Source: Bacillota bacterium (GTDB lineage Bacteria; Bacillota; SHA-98; Ch115; JABLXJ01). From it: a stretch of 45,399 nucleotides of DNA. This document shows, one piece after another, positions 8,325 to 16,735 of the stretch. The stretch is taken from contig DUMQ01000020.1 in assembly GCA_012839815.1 (NCBI GenBank), positions 1-45,399 on the forward strand, given 5' to 3'. The notes beneath the pieces were generated by a model, which was not told the DNA's origin, searched no databases, and saw nothing but the letters and a program-made list of their open reading frames with translations. Numbering within the stretch: position 1 is the first letter of the stretch; every line of letters starts with the position of its first letter. The translations under genes were made by a program, and so were the position numbers.

Positions 8325-9388
8325 TAACGCGAGACTAACTTTCCGCCAACGACCTCATTATATATTTCTAAGAGTTTTGGAGCCACTGCCTGTAACGAAT
8401 AGAACTGCTCCACAAGGCGTCTACCTTCTTGGCCTAATCGGCTCCGTATCGCTACATCACTCTCCAATTGATCTAGTCTCTCTTCCCATTCTTCTTGTTT
8501 GCAAGCGAGGAAACCGTTCACCCCATCCTTTACAATATCCCTATTTACTCCGACGGGGCTCGCAACTACTGGTAGACCCGAGGCCATGTACTGGATCAAT
8601 TTTAGACCACATTTCCCCCGGGAAAAGGCATCGTCAGTTAGAGGCATGATGCCCACATCCATCGAGAGAAGTTGTTCCGTTTCAGTTTCCTCCCTCCATT
8701 CCACATTCTCAACCGCGACGCCCGGCAAACCAAAAGTGGGAGGTGCTCCTACGCACCTCAGGACGAGACTCTTTCTCTTGCTCAGCCTCGCGAGTGCACC
8801 TTGAACCTCCCGAAGATACATGAGGGTTTTCGGAGTGCCAATCCAGCCTACAACAAATGGATCGCTTCTCCTGTGCTCCTTAATGGTCTGGTACCTAGCA
8901 AGATCTACTGCGGTAGGGAGAATATACACATTCTTGTTTAACACCCGAGCATAATCTGCAAGGTAAGGGTTCCCCACAATTACCGCAGTGCTGCAACGAA
9001 TAACCCGGTCAATTTTATCGCGAAGCAGAAGTTTTTCTTGGTAGTTTACATAAACTGCATCATCATAGTCTGTAATCAACTTATGACCCTGCCCAACCAG
9101 GCCCTCCTCAATCCATGGAGGAAGGTATGGGAAAAGTTCCTTCTCCACAACAAGAAGGTCAAACCGTCGTGCGTGCAAAACATCAACTAAGCGTCGCCAA
9201 AAACTCACCGCCACATCGAAGCCTATGCGCGTGCCGTGCCCATATATCCTTCTTAAATATGAATCGCCCAATAAAGGTGACACTCTTACCTCAACGCCCT
9301 GGCTCTCAAGCCATGGCAAGAATTGATATATGCGATATCGGCTGCTCGCGCCAAGTCGTGTATACTTTGTCAGAAACAAGATTCTCAT
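8324..9388 (-). CDS. GT4-family glycosyltransferase
   Basis: Glycosyltransferase of 354 residues with the N-terminus MRILFLTKYTRLGASSRYRI, which is common in GT4 enzymes of Bacillota surface-glycan loci. The acceptor domain holds FDLLVVEKELFPYLP and a DYDDAVY acidic segment. The donor domain contains FVVGWIGTPKTL, GIMPLTDDAFSRGKCGLKLI and QYMASGLPVVASPVG, with the EX7E motif replaced by the FSRGKCGLKLIQ variant seen in this subgroup. Its start overlaps the end of the upstream GT2 gene by four bases (ATGA, 9385-9388), so the two are coupled. Confidence 0.9.
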   Translation of the reverse strand: MRILFLTKYTRLGASSRYRIYQFLPWLESQGVEVRVSPLLGDSYLRRIYGHGTRIGFDVAVSFWRRLVDVLHARRFDLLVVEKELFPYLPPWIEEGLVGQGHKLITDYDDAVYVNYQEKLLLRDKIDRVIRCSTAVIVGNPYLADYARVLNKNVYILPTAVDLARYQTIKEHRRSDPFVVGWIGTPKTLMYLREVQGALARLSKRKSLVLRCVGAPPTFGLPGVAVENVEWREETETEQLLSMDVGIMPLTDDAFSRGKCGLKLIQYMASGLPVVASPVGVNRDIVKDGVNGFLACKQEEWEERLDQLESDVAIRSRLGQEGRRLVEQFYSLQAVAPKLLEIYNEVVGGKLVSR

Positions 9389-10353
9389 TTACGTTGCTCC
9401 TCCTCGGCGGGTTTGACGGGAGACCCCGCTAGCCAACGCCATAAAAGGATAAAAGCCCGAAGTGTATCATGCAACTCCTGTTTGGAACCATACAAAACGG
9501 CAAGAAAGATACGAGCAACAGGTTCGATAAACAGCGTAGCTAAGGTCACTAACACCGTGCCCCCAAAGCTAAAGTGTTTGCGGGCATACTGAATTCGGCT
9601 ACGAAGAGAGTAGAACAGTCGAGTGGCAGGTATCCGGTCGGAGGTCCCACAGCCCCTATGGAATGCTCGGCTCGATGCTAAGTACACACTCTCCCACCCG
9701 ATATCATGGGCGCGAAGCGAGAAATCTAAATCCTCGAAGTAGACGAAAAATCGTTCGTCAAATCCTCCTAGCTTCTCAAATAAAGACCTACGCACTAGAA
9801 AGAAAGCCCCCATCACTTGGTCTACGACTCTAGTTTCACCATGGTCCCATTCGATCATAAAGTGACTGGGAAAAACACGTGGCAATAACTGGCTAAGGCC
9901 GCATGCTTTGGCAATAAACCGTCCAGGTGTGGGAAAGCGGGCGCACGTCCGCGCGACCTTGCCCGTGTCGTCGATAAGCTGAATCCCACAAATGCCAACG
10001 CGCCCATTCTCTGGCCGTTCCATGAACTCAAGAGGTACCGAAAGAGAGTTAGTAGACAAGCGCACATCTGGGTTTAGAAACAGCAGATAGTCCGCCCTAC
10101 TCCCTTGCGCACCCTGATTACACGCCGCCCCGAATCCGCGGTTCTCCTGATTACGGATGATCTCTAGAGGCAGCTCGATGTCTTCCAGGCCGGAGAGAGA
10201 GCCATCCGTCGAATCGTTGTCCACGACAACAACACGCGGTAGCACAATCCCTGTCATCTCAGCCGCAACAATAGATTGCAGACATTCGCGTAATTGCTCG
10301 CCAGCATTCCAGTTAACGATGATTATATCTAGTGAAGGACTCAGCTTAACCAC
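9385..10353 (-). CDS. GT2-family glycosyltransferase (rhamnosyltransferase-like)
   Basis: Inverting GT-A glycosyltransferase of 322 residues. Visible are SLDIIIVNWNAGEQLRECL, the nucleotide-binding VVVDNDSTDGS, FLNPDVRL (metal-site equivalent), MGAFFLVRRSLFEKLGGF and FVYFEDLDFSLRAHDIGW. This pattern is typical of the subgroup that includes rhamnosyltransferases, which fits the rml genes upstream. A hydrophobic segment near the C-terminus (GGTVLVTLATLFIEPVARI) may anchor it at the membrane. Coupled by ATGA overlap to the next GT4. The rhamnose assignment is inference from context. Confidence 0.9.
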   Translation of the reverse strand: MVKLSPSLDIIIVNWNAGEQLRECLQSIVAAEMTGIVLPRVVVVDNDSTDGSLSGLEDIELPLEIIRNQENRGFGAACNQGAQGSRADYLLFLNPDVRLSTNSLSVPLEFMERPENGRVGICGIQLIDDTGKVARTCARFPTPGRFIAKACGLSQLLPRVFPSHFMIEWDHGETRVVDQVMGAFFLVRRSLFEKLGGFDERFFVYFEDLDFSLRAHDIGWESVYLASSRAFHRGCGTSDRIPATRLFYSLRSRIQYARKHFSFGGTVLVTLATLFIEPVARIFLAVLYGSKQELHDTLRAFILLWRWLAGSPVKPAEEEQRK

Positions 10354-10421
10354 CCGGCTTTCTCAAACACACTCCCAGCAATAATGGTAGTTTGGAAGCC
10401 CCGCCAAACCACATATAACCC

Positions 10422-11690
10422 CTATGACTGCTGACAAACAACGTTTGACGGCTTTGGCTTAACGGGCAGTCGACCATAACGTCCCCAGGAAAGTGGCCAA
10501 TGGTAAAGTAAAAAAGTATAAAGCACCGCCTGAATCCAATAGCTCAGCGAAATAAAGAAACCTTCAGCGGCACAACTGACCATTAAGGACCAGAACATTA
10601 CTCCATACAGAATTACTGCTTGCGGGTTGCCACGGGCTGCAGCCTGATAGAGCCGGGCCGTGATATTACCCAAGATAAACATGATAATACCGACCCCAAC
10701 CCATCCATAATCGAGAAAATAGGAAAAATAGATGGTGTAAACATTTGTCGGAGCTGGGGTCATAGTGTATTGGGGAATAACACGTGGTAGGTCAAAATGT
10801 GCCCCTAGGGCGTTGGCAACCGCGAAAAAAAACCTAAGGGTAGTTATCCTCGGTCCTTGGAAACTCCAGGGATCACGAACGACCTTGTCAAAGGCAACTA
10901 ACCCGCCCAAAGCGTACACTTGGAGGCTCCTAAGCACACCAGCCAGGTTCTCTGTGACCGTGGCGTTTACATTACCACCTTTGCCAAGCACGACGGCCGC
11001 TCCGGCAAAGGCCGGCAAGAACGCCGCTATTCCAGCAAGCAAGGGTTTTAGGGTAACCCTTCGAGAGCGCATCCAAGAGATACCTATCAAGCCAAAAATC
11101 AAAGCGTAAAGTCCGACTCGTGCGACCGTCAAAAGGTCATAGATAAACGCCAGGACTATGATGGCGAAGGTAAGGGTCCTTCCGGTTCGGGAGCCGTCAT
11201 TCTCATAAAAGGCAATCAGAGCTAAGAACCTGGCCAACGCGATCAAATAGCCGAATACACCAAGACCTTCTCCGTAAGCGATCTGATAGCGCACCCCTAC
11301 CCAAAAATTCGTAAAATCTGATTCGGCACTCAGTCGCTGTAATCGGTGCCAGTAAAATGGGAAAGCCAGTGTCAGAAGGATCAGACCGATGCCAAGCATC
11401 CTACGCACAAAAGCTCGTCGCGAGGGCGACAAGATCGGTCGCGGATCCGATCTGTCCCTCCACAATACTAGGGCAATGAATCCTCCCATGCTGAATGCGG
11501 TCGCCCCAAGCAAGTATACTAACATGGTCTCAGGAGATATGGTATAAAACACGTCACCAGAGACCGCTAATGCGAATAATAGTCCTGACCATAGAGCTGC
11601 GAAAACTGCCGGTGGATATAAGAAGGATCTTGCGATACAGGCATTTATGCAGGCAAGCATAGCCAGCATAATCGCGAAAACAACGATCAT
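10422..11690 (-). CDS. Polytopic membrane protein, Wzy/O-antigen-polymerase-like
   Basis: A 422-residue integral membrane protein with about ten hydrophobic segments spread over its length, starting MIVVFAIMLAMLACINACIA. A larger hydrophilic stretch lies at about residues 240-310 (VLGKGGNVNATVTENLAGVL through YTMTPAPTN), as in the periplasmic or external loop of oligosaccharide repeat-unit polymerases. It is flanked by GT2 genes on both sides and overlaps the upstream one by four bases (11687-11690). Such proteins join undecaprenyl-linked repeat units outside the membrane. Primary sequence conservation in this class is poor, so the call rests on topology and context. Confidence 0.75.
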   Translation of the reverse strand: MIVVFAIMLAMLACINACIARSFLYPPAVFAALWSGLLFALAVSGDVFYTISPETMLVYLLGATAFSMGGFIALVLWRDRSDPRPILSPSRRAFVRRMLGIGLILLTLAFPFYWHRLQRLSAESDFTNFWVGVRYQIAYGEGLGVFGYLIALARFLALIAFYENDGSRTGRTLTFAIIVLAFIYDLLTVARVGLYALIFGLIGISWMRSRRVTLKPLLAGIAAFLPAFAGAAVVLGKGGNVNATVTENLAGVLRSLQVYALGGLVAFDKVVRDPWSFQGPRITTLRFFFAVANALGAHFDLPRVIPQYTMTPAPTNVYTIYFSYFLDYGWVGVGIIMFILGNITARLYQAAARGNPQAVILYGVMFWSLMVSCAAEGFFISLSYWIQAVLYTFLLYHWPLSWGRYGRLPVKPKPSNVVCQQS

Positions 11691-12622
11691 TTTGAATCCC
11701 TACCAATAAGACGCCTATTAATGCAATTAATGCGCCATCGCTCGAAAGAGGCAAGACCAAGCATGCTCAATGCCAGCAACACAGTCCCTTCTATCCGGTC
11801 TTGAAGGGATATGGATTGATGCATTAAACGCAGATATATCCGCCATACATCCCTCCGAGATCCAGCAACACCGTAGCGGAAAAGTGCTTTCTTCAAATAT
11901 CGAGTAACCACAGAAGGTTCATGCTCGAGAATATCAGCATGATTCTGGAGAACGCGCTCATAAGATCTGGCAATGTCAAGGGACCTTGCAATCAGACTGT
12001 CAGCATTCGATAAATTGTCAGATTGACGATGAACAATGCTCAAGGGTTGATTAACCATTAGGTATTTCCACGCCTTCGACACCTCGTTTAAGAACACGTG
12101 TTCACAACCTTTGAGGTCCGCAGGAAGACGGAATTGGTCAAATACCTCGCGTCGATACATAAATATCTTATCACCGCCGTACAAAGCACCACCACATACC
12201 AGGTCGTATTCATTGAGGACATGACCATCTGGCAATTGGCATATCTGGCGACCGGTATCGGCCACTGTACATGCAAAAGCCGCGACGCCAACACCAGGGT
12301 CGGCACCATCCATAACCTCAACCATTCGCCCTAAGCTTCCCTCATATAACTCGTCATCACTGTCTAGAAACACAACATAACGGCCACGGGCAGCCGATAC
12401 CCCAGCATTCCGTGCTGCATTCACCCCAGAGTTCTTGGGAAGCGCAATGTAGACGATACGAGGGTCGTTCAAGTCCGCAATGACCCTGTTTGTGTCATCT
12501 GTCGAACCATCATCCACAACGATCCATTCAAAGCCAACTTGCTGATTGGCCAAGCTGGCCCATACGCGCGGCAAAAGATGCCCCCGATTATAGGAAGGGG
12601 TTACAACACTCACGTCAATCAT
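11687..12622 (-). CDS. GT2-family glycosyltransferase
   Basis: GT-A glycosyltransferase. The start is placed at ATG 12622 (MIDVSVVTPSYNRGHLLPRV) with GAGGG seven bases upstream; the ATG at 12691 would overlap rmlD and adds 23 non-family residues. The catalytic core shows IVVDDGSTDDTNRVI, ARNAGVSAARGRYVVFLDSD (DSDD metal site at 360-ish bp into the gene) and a receptor-like C-terminal helical region. It follows rmlD by 25 bp and overlaps the polymerase gene, so it belongs to the same transcript. Acceptor and donor are unknown; rhamnose is possible given the neighbours. Confidence 0.9.
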   Translation of the reverse strand: MIDVSVVTPSYNRGHLLPRVWASLANQQVGFEWIVVDDGSTDDTNRVIADLNDPRIVYIALPKNSGVNAARNAGVSAARGRYVVFLDSDDELYEGSLGRMVEVMDGADPGVGVAAFACTVADTGRQICQLPDGHVLNEYDLVCGGALYGGDKIFMYRREVFDQFRLPADLKGCEHVFLNEVSKAWKYLMVNQPLSIVHRQSDNLSNADSLIARSLDIARSYERVLQNHADILEHEPSVVTRYLKKALFRYGVAGSRRDVWRIYLRLMHQSISLQDRIEGTVLLALSMLGLASFERWRINCINRRLIGRDSK

Positions 12623-12647
12623 ATTAATGCCCTCGCCCAATGAGCTC

Positions 12648-13523
12648 TCACCAGTTTCTCTCCGAGTTCTGAGTGCGCTTTGGTTGGGCATTCAGTAGAT
12701 AAATGAACAAAGATTCTTTCCAAGTTGGGGGTTTATAACCCACCTCATTTTCGAGCGGGAAGGCACTTAGTACGGAATTTCTCGGTCGATCCGCAGGCCG
12801 TGGGAAATCGCGGGTGCTTACAGGCTCCAATGCAACCGAAACGCTAGCTATCTTGAAAACCTCCCTAGCAAATTCATACCAAGTCGTCGCCCCCTGATTT
12901 GTCACATGATAAATCCCATAGCACCCGCTCTCCACCAGATCCGCGCACGCCTTCGCCAGATCCACGGTATACGTCGGGCACCCCCGCTGGTCATTCACCA
13001 CCCGTATTGGCTCCCCGCGCTTAGCAAGCTCCAGCATGGTCGTGACGAAATTCCTCCCGCCCTTCCCAAAAAGCCAGCTTGTCCTCACTATAAAGTAGCG
13101 ATGCATAAGGGAGCGGACGTAGTTTTCGCCCCAGAGTTTGCTCTTGCCATAGGCATTTATCGGGTTCGGGGCATCCCAAATCTCATACGGGCCTTCTTTC
13201 TCGCCATCGAATACGTAGTCCGTGCTAATGTGTAGTAACACCGCACCCGTAGCCCCACAAGCAAGCGCCAGGTTTCGAGGGCCAAGACCGTTTACCCTCA
13301 TTGCAACCTCGGGCTCAGACTCCGCCTTGTCCACATTGGTATACGCCGCGCAGTTTACCACAACATCCGGCCTGAGAGCCTCAATGACCTTCCGTACGGC
13401 ATGTATATCAGTAATGTCTAGCGCCTTATGGTCGGCCGCATGGATCTCATAATCCCGCCTTTGAAACTCAGCAACCATATCCTGGCCAAGCATCCCCTTG
13501 GCACCGGTAATAAGTACCTTCAT
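12648..13523 (-). CDS. rmlD: dTDP-4-dehydrorhamnose reductase
   Basis: Last step of dTDP-L-rhamnose synthesis: NAD(P)H-dependent reduction of dTDP-6-deoxy-L-lyxo-4-hexulose. The start is ATG 13523 (MKVLITGAKGMLGQDM) with AGGAG upstream; an ATG at 13580 would overlap rmlC. It has about 291 residues, normal for RmlD. Visible are the GAKGMLGQ Rossmann glycine motif, ISTDYVFDGEKEGPY, and the YGKSKLWGE active-site Tyr-Lys pair, with RTSWLFG and the C-terminal RPADRPRNSVL. It follows rmlC by 31 bp and precedes a GT2 gene, within a four-gene rml operon. Confidence 0.95.
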   Translation of the reverse strand: MKVLITGAKGMLGQDMVAEFQRRDYEIHAADHKALDITDIHAVRKVIEALRPDVVVNCAAYTNVDKAESEPEVAMRVNGLGPRNLALACGATGAVLLHISTDYVFDGEKEGPYEIWDAPNPINAYGKSKLWGENYVRSLMHRYFIVRTSWLFGKGGRNFVTTMLELAKRGEPIRVVNDQRGCPTYTVDLAKACADLVESGCYGIYHVTNQGATTWYEFAREVFKIASVSVALEPVSTRDFPRPADRPRNSVLSAFPLENEVGYKPPTWKESLFIYLLNAQPKRTQNSERNW

Positions 13524-13554
13524 GCTGAACTCGTCTCCTACCCCACCTGGCTCC

Positions 13555-14010
13555 TTATCGCATCTTCGTAGTCCAGTCAAACCCTATGCTCCGGTCATCA
13601 TAAGGTAAACGCTTCTCATCGGGGTTATCCCGGTTATATGACTGAGTAGTAAAGTAGATTATAATTGCCGGCTTCTCCCCCAGGGTCCTGTACCCGTGTG
13701 CCACGCCTCTAGGGATTAGGAGAAGAATGGGATTATCCTCACCCATATAAAACACGTTCGTTTCTCGATATGTACTTGAGTCTTCACGGAGGTCATGAAG
13801 CACCACCTGTGCATTCCCCACCGGGAAAAACCAGAGGTCATCCTGGTATTCATGATAGTGGAAAGCCTTTATCACACCCGGGTAGGTCTTCGACATCGAA
13901 GCCTGGCCGAACCGCTCAAGCAGCCCATCATCATCCCGGAGTATCTCCTGAAAGAACCCCCGGTCGTCAGGATGCCTTACGAGATTCTTTACTTTAACCC
14001 CTTCGATCAT
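13555..14010 (-). CDS. rmlC: dTDP-4-dehydrorhamnose 3,5-epimerase family protein
   Basis: Cupin-fold epimerase, 151 residues, of the short RmlC type. The N-terminus GVKVKNLVRHPDDRGFFQEI is the family start; the catalytic region reads KAFHYHEYQDDLWFFPVG, in place of the textbook GLHYQ form, and is followed by PILLLIPRGVAHGYRTLG, a conserved RmlC stretch. It lies between rmlA and rmlD, so it is the only candidate for the epimerisation step here. The divergent active site means a related 3- or 5-epimerase activity cannot be fully excluded, but the four-gene context makes rhamnose by far the best reading. Confidence 0.88.
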   Translation of the reverse strand: MIEGVKVKNLVRHPDDRGFFQEILRDDDGLLERFGQASMSKTYPGVIKAFHYHEYQDDLWFFPVGNAQVVLHDLREDSSTYRETNVFYMGEDNPILLLIPRGVAHGYRTLGEKPAIIIYFTTQSYNRDNPDEKRLPYDDRSIGFDWTTKMR

Positions 14011-14111
14011 CTATGCTGACCCCCGCATCTCATGAATAGATGGATTCCGCGTTTCATTCAGGCTCCGTCTACAAACCCAGGATCCTCATCCCTGCGAAAG
14101 TTCTCTGCTCT

Positions 14112-15179
14112 TCAAACTGCAAGCTGAGAGTCATCTCCGAGAAATAGCCTCAATGCCTGTCGTCCGTCATTCGCCCTGCTTACCTTCACATTCCTTCCAA
14201 TGAGACTATCCTCGATGCGCCCGACGTCATAGAGCCTGCAATCCTCAAGTACTACCGAATGCTCAATTGTCACGTTGCGAAGCTCGCTGCGGTCACCTAT
14301 GGCGGTAAACGGCCCGATGAAACAGTCTTCTATGGTTACTCCTTCTCCGATCACCACGGGCCCGCGGATGATGCTCCTTATGACCCTCGCACTCTTGGCC
14401 ACTTCCGCCCTCCCATTAACCTGGCTCTCGGGGCATACCTCCCCTTCTATACGTCTGGAGGCGAACTCATCGAGCACAACACGGTTTGCCTCGAGGATAT
14501 CATCCTTCTTCCCGGTATCTAGCCACCATCCTTCCAGGATCCTGGCATCCACCCTGGCTCCCATGTTTAGAAGCTCCTGAATGGCATCAGTGATCTCCAA
14601 TTCCCCACGCCAGGAGGGGTTGATCCGGGAGATAGCCTCATGGATACAACCTGAGAAGAGATAAACCCCTACCAGCGCAAGATTGCTCGGCGGCTCCTTG
14701 GGTTTCTCAATGAGCCTTACCACGCGGTTTTCCTCGTCGAGCACAGCTACGCCGAACTGCCTTGGGTCAGGAACCTCCTTGAGGAGGATCGTAGCTTCCC
14801 CTCCATTTTTCTTGAACTCCTCCACAAGGCCCGTCACGCCGCCTTGTATCAGGTTATCCCCTAAGAACATCACAAACCTCTCATCCCCCAGGAAGTCCCG
14901 GGCGGTCCTTACCGCATGAGCAAGCCCAGCAGGCTTGTCCTGGAGTATGTAGGTTATCTTAACTCCCCATCTGGAGCCGTCACCCACTGCAGCCTTCACG
15001 CTCTCGCCGGTCTCCGGGCATATGATGATGCCGATGTCCTCTATCCCCGCCTCCACTACCTGGTCGATCACGAAGAAGAGTATCGGCTTATTAGCCACCG
15101 GCAAGAGCTGCTTTGCGGTTGTGTATGTGAGCGGCCGTAACCTTGTTCCCCTACCGCCTGAAAGGATGAGGGCCTTCAT
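14112..15179 (-). CDS. rmlA: Glucose-1-phosphate thymidylyltransferase, long form
   Basis: Makes dTDP-glucose from dTTP and glucose-1-phosphate. The start is ATG 15179 ([20 protein letters not shown]) with GGGAG upstream; a longer frame to 15281 adds 34 residues of no family character. It has about 355 residues, the long RmlA form, with an N-terminal nucleotidyltransferase ([11 protein letters not shown] signature, [26 protein letters not shown]) and a C-terminal hexapeptide-repeat helix ([20 protein letters not shown], then [15 protein letters not shown]). This form is common in Bacillota and archaea. It lies 109 bp after rmlB. Confidence 0.94.
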   Translation of the reverse strand: MKALILSGGRGTRLRPLTYTTAKQLLPVANKPILFFVIDQVVEAGIEDIGIIICPETGESVKAAVGDGSRWGVKITYILQDKPAGLAHAVRTARDFLGDERFVMFLGDNLIQGGVTGLVEEFKKNGGEATILLKEVPDPRQFGVAVLDEENRVVRLIEKPKEPPSNLALVGVYLFSGCIHEAISRINPSWRGELEITDAIQELLNMGARVDARILEGWWLDTGKKDDILEANRVVLDEFASRRIEGEVCPESQVNGRAEVAKSARVIRSIIRGPVVIGEGVTIEDCFIGPFTAIGDRSELRNVTIEHSVVLEDCRLYDVGRIEDSLIGRNVKVSRANDGRQALRLFLGDDSQLAV

Positions 15180-15287
15180 GCCAGACCATCTCCCGCTCCG
15201 GACTACATACCGGGATACACCCCAGCAACTACATGACAAGCCATGACAAGCCAGCCCACCGTTAAGCGTCAAACGACGCACACGCTA

Positions 15288-16334
15288 TCATTTACCCTTT
15301 GGCGAAGCCGTTACTGAGGCGCTTCTTCGACTGTAGACCTTTTCGTAGTAGTTCTTATACTCCCCCGCTTTTATCCTGCGCCACCAGGTCTCATTATCCC
15401 GGTACCAGCGGACAAGCTCAGGAAGCGCATCTAGCAGCCGGTATCTGGGCTTCCATCCCAATTCCTTCGAAATCTTAGTAGCGTCAATCGCATATCGCCT
15501 GTCGTGGCCCGGCCTGTCAGGCACAAAGGTTATAAGGGATTCCGGTTTGCCCAGGACTCCGAGGACTGCCCTTACCACGTCCAGGTTTTTCATCTCACAA
15601 CTTGCACCGATATTGTAGACCTCTCCCGCCTGCCCTCCCTGTATAACAAGATCTATAGCTCTGCAATGGTCCTCCACGTGGATCCAATCTCTGACGTTCT
15701 GACCGTCCCCATATACAGGGAGGGGCTTATCCTCCAGGGCGTTTGTTATCATAAGCGGTATGAGCTTCTCTGGAAACTGGTAAGGCCCGTAGTTATTCGA
15801 ACACCGGGTTACAATGGTAGGAAGCCCGTATGTCCTGCAGTATGCCCTCACCATCATATCGGCTGCAGCTTTGCTTGCTGCATAAGGGCTATTTGGCTGC
15901 AGCAGGCTTTCCTCAATAAATGGCGGATCCCCAGGCCCAAGCGACCCGTAAACCTCGTCAGTCGAAACCTGAACGAACTTGGATATCCCATGATGCCTTG
16001 CAGCCTCGAGGAGAACCTGCGTGCCCTTGATGTTAGTGTCAATAAACGGCGCGGGGTCAAGGATGCTCCGGTCCACGTGCGATTCCGCCGCAAAATTTAC
16101 CACCACGTCAAAATGATTCTCCTTGAATAAGCTATCTACTACCTGTCGATCGGCGATGTCACCTTTAACGAAGGAGTAGCGCGAATCCCCTTCGATATCT
16201 CGAAGATTTTCGAGATTCCCGGCATAAGTGAGCTTGTCCAGATTGGTGATATACCAATCCGCGTGAACCTGCAGAGCATGCCTTATAAAATTGCTCCCGA
16301 TAAACCCTGCCCCGCCCGTAACCAGGACCCTCAT
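15288..16334 (-). CDS. rmlB: dTDP-glucose 4,6-dehydratase
   Basis: Second step of dTDP-L-rhamnose synthesis, an extended short-chain dehydrogenase of about 348 residues. Visible are MRVLVTGGAGFIGSNFIRHA (NAD-binding glycine motif), VNFAAESHVDRSI, QVSTDEVYGSLG (catalytic Asp-Glu), YAASKAAADMM (Tyr-x3-Lys) and RCSNNYGPYQFPEKLIPL. Two starts are possible: ATG 16346 lies only one base after AGGGAG, so the ATG at 16334, 13 bases after it and at the usual family N-terminus, is preferred. First gene of the rmlBACD order on the minus strand. Confidence 0.95.
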   Translation of the reverse strand: MRVLVTGGAGFIGSNFIRHALQVHADWYITNLDKLTYAGNLENLRDIEGDSRYSFVKGDIADRQVVDSLFKENHFDVVVNFAAESHVDRSILDPAPFIDTNIKGTQVLLEAARHHGISKFVQVSTDEVYGSLGPGDPPFIEESLLQPNSPYAASKAAADMMVRAYCRTYGLPTIVTRCSNNYGPYQFPEKLIPLMITNALEDKPLPVYGDGQNVRDWIHVEDHCRAIDLVIQGGQAGEVYNIGASCEMKNLDVVRAVLGVLGKPESLITFVPDRPGHDRRYAIDATKISKELGWKPRYRLLDALPELVRWYRDNETWWRRIKAGEYKNYYEKVYSRRSASVTASPKGK

Positions 16335-16346
16335 AAAGTACTTCAT

Positions 16347-16735
16347 ACTCCCTGGGGAAACACATTGTTACCCATTTTTTCTTAACTACCTGGGTATTGA
16401 CCCCACTCCTGGACTGGAACTTTCACTTTCAGGACGCTATAATTAAGCAGGCATATCAATTCCGCAATTTACCTCGCCTGAACCGTCCCCAAGCTAGCCC
16501 ATTATAGACTACACGATACTCCGTGACAGAATGCCAGCCATCAGCGCTGGTATTTAGGTCGTTAACTTTCGACAGTTTTCTTCCAAATCCTGGATAAAAT
16601 CCATGCCCGATACGTCTATTTCGCCAGATACCATCGGAATTCCTGCCTGTACATGTACATCGGTTCATGCCAAAATTCAACATAATCTGAGTCCACCCTA
16701 AGACTAACCTCCACCAATCCATGCCGGAAATCTGG
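16347..16735. other. Gene gap with an unassigned minus-strand reading frame
   Basis: About 390 bp between rmlB and the helicase stop. A minus-strand frame ending at 16456 reads, in its last third, SADGWHSVTEYRVVYNGLA followed by WGRFRRGKLRN, which has the look of a real protein end. Its upstream part merely overlaps the helicase gene in another frame, so no complete gene can be defined and I recognise no family. A minus-strand promoter for rmlB must lie here, but I see no convincing -35/-10 pair. Confidence 0.3.

Noticed and set aside
15504-16130. 208-residue plus-strand ORF
   Set aside because: It is antisense to rmlB, whose conserved motifs fill the whole region.
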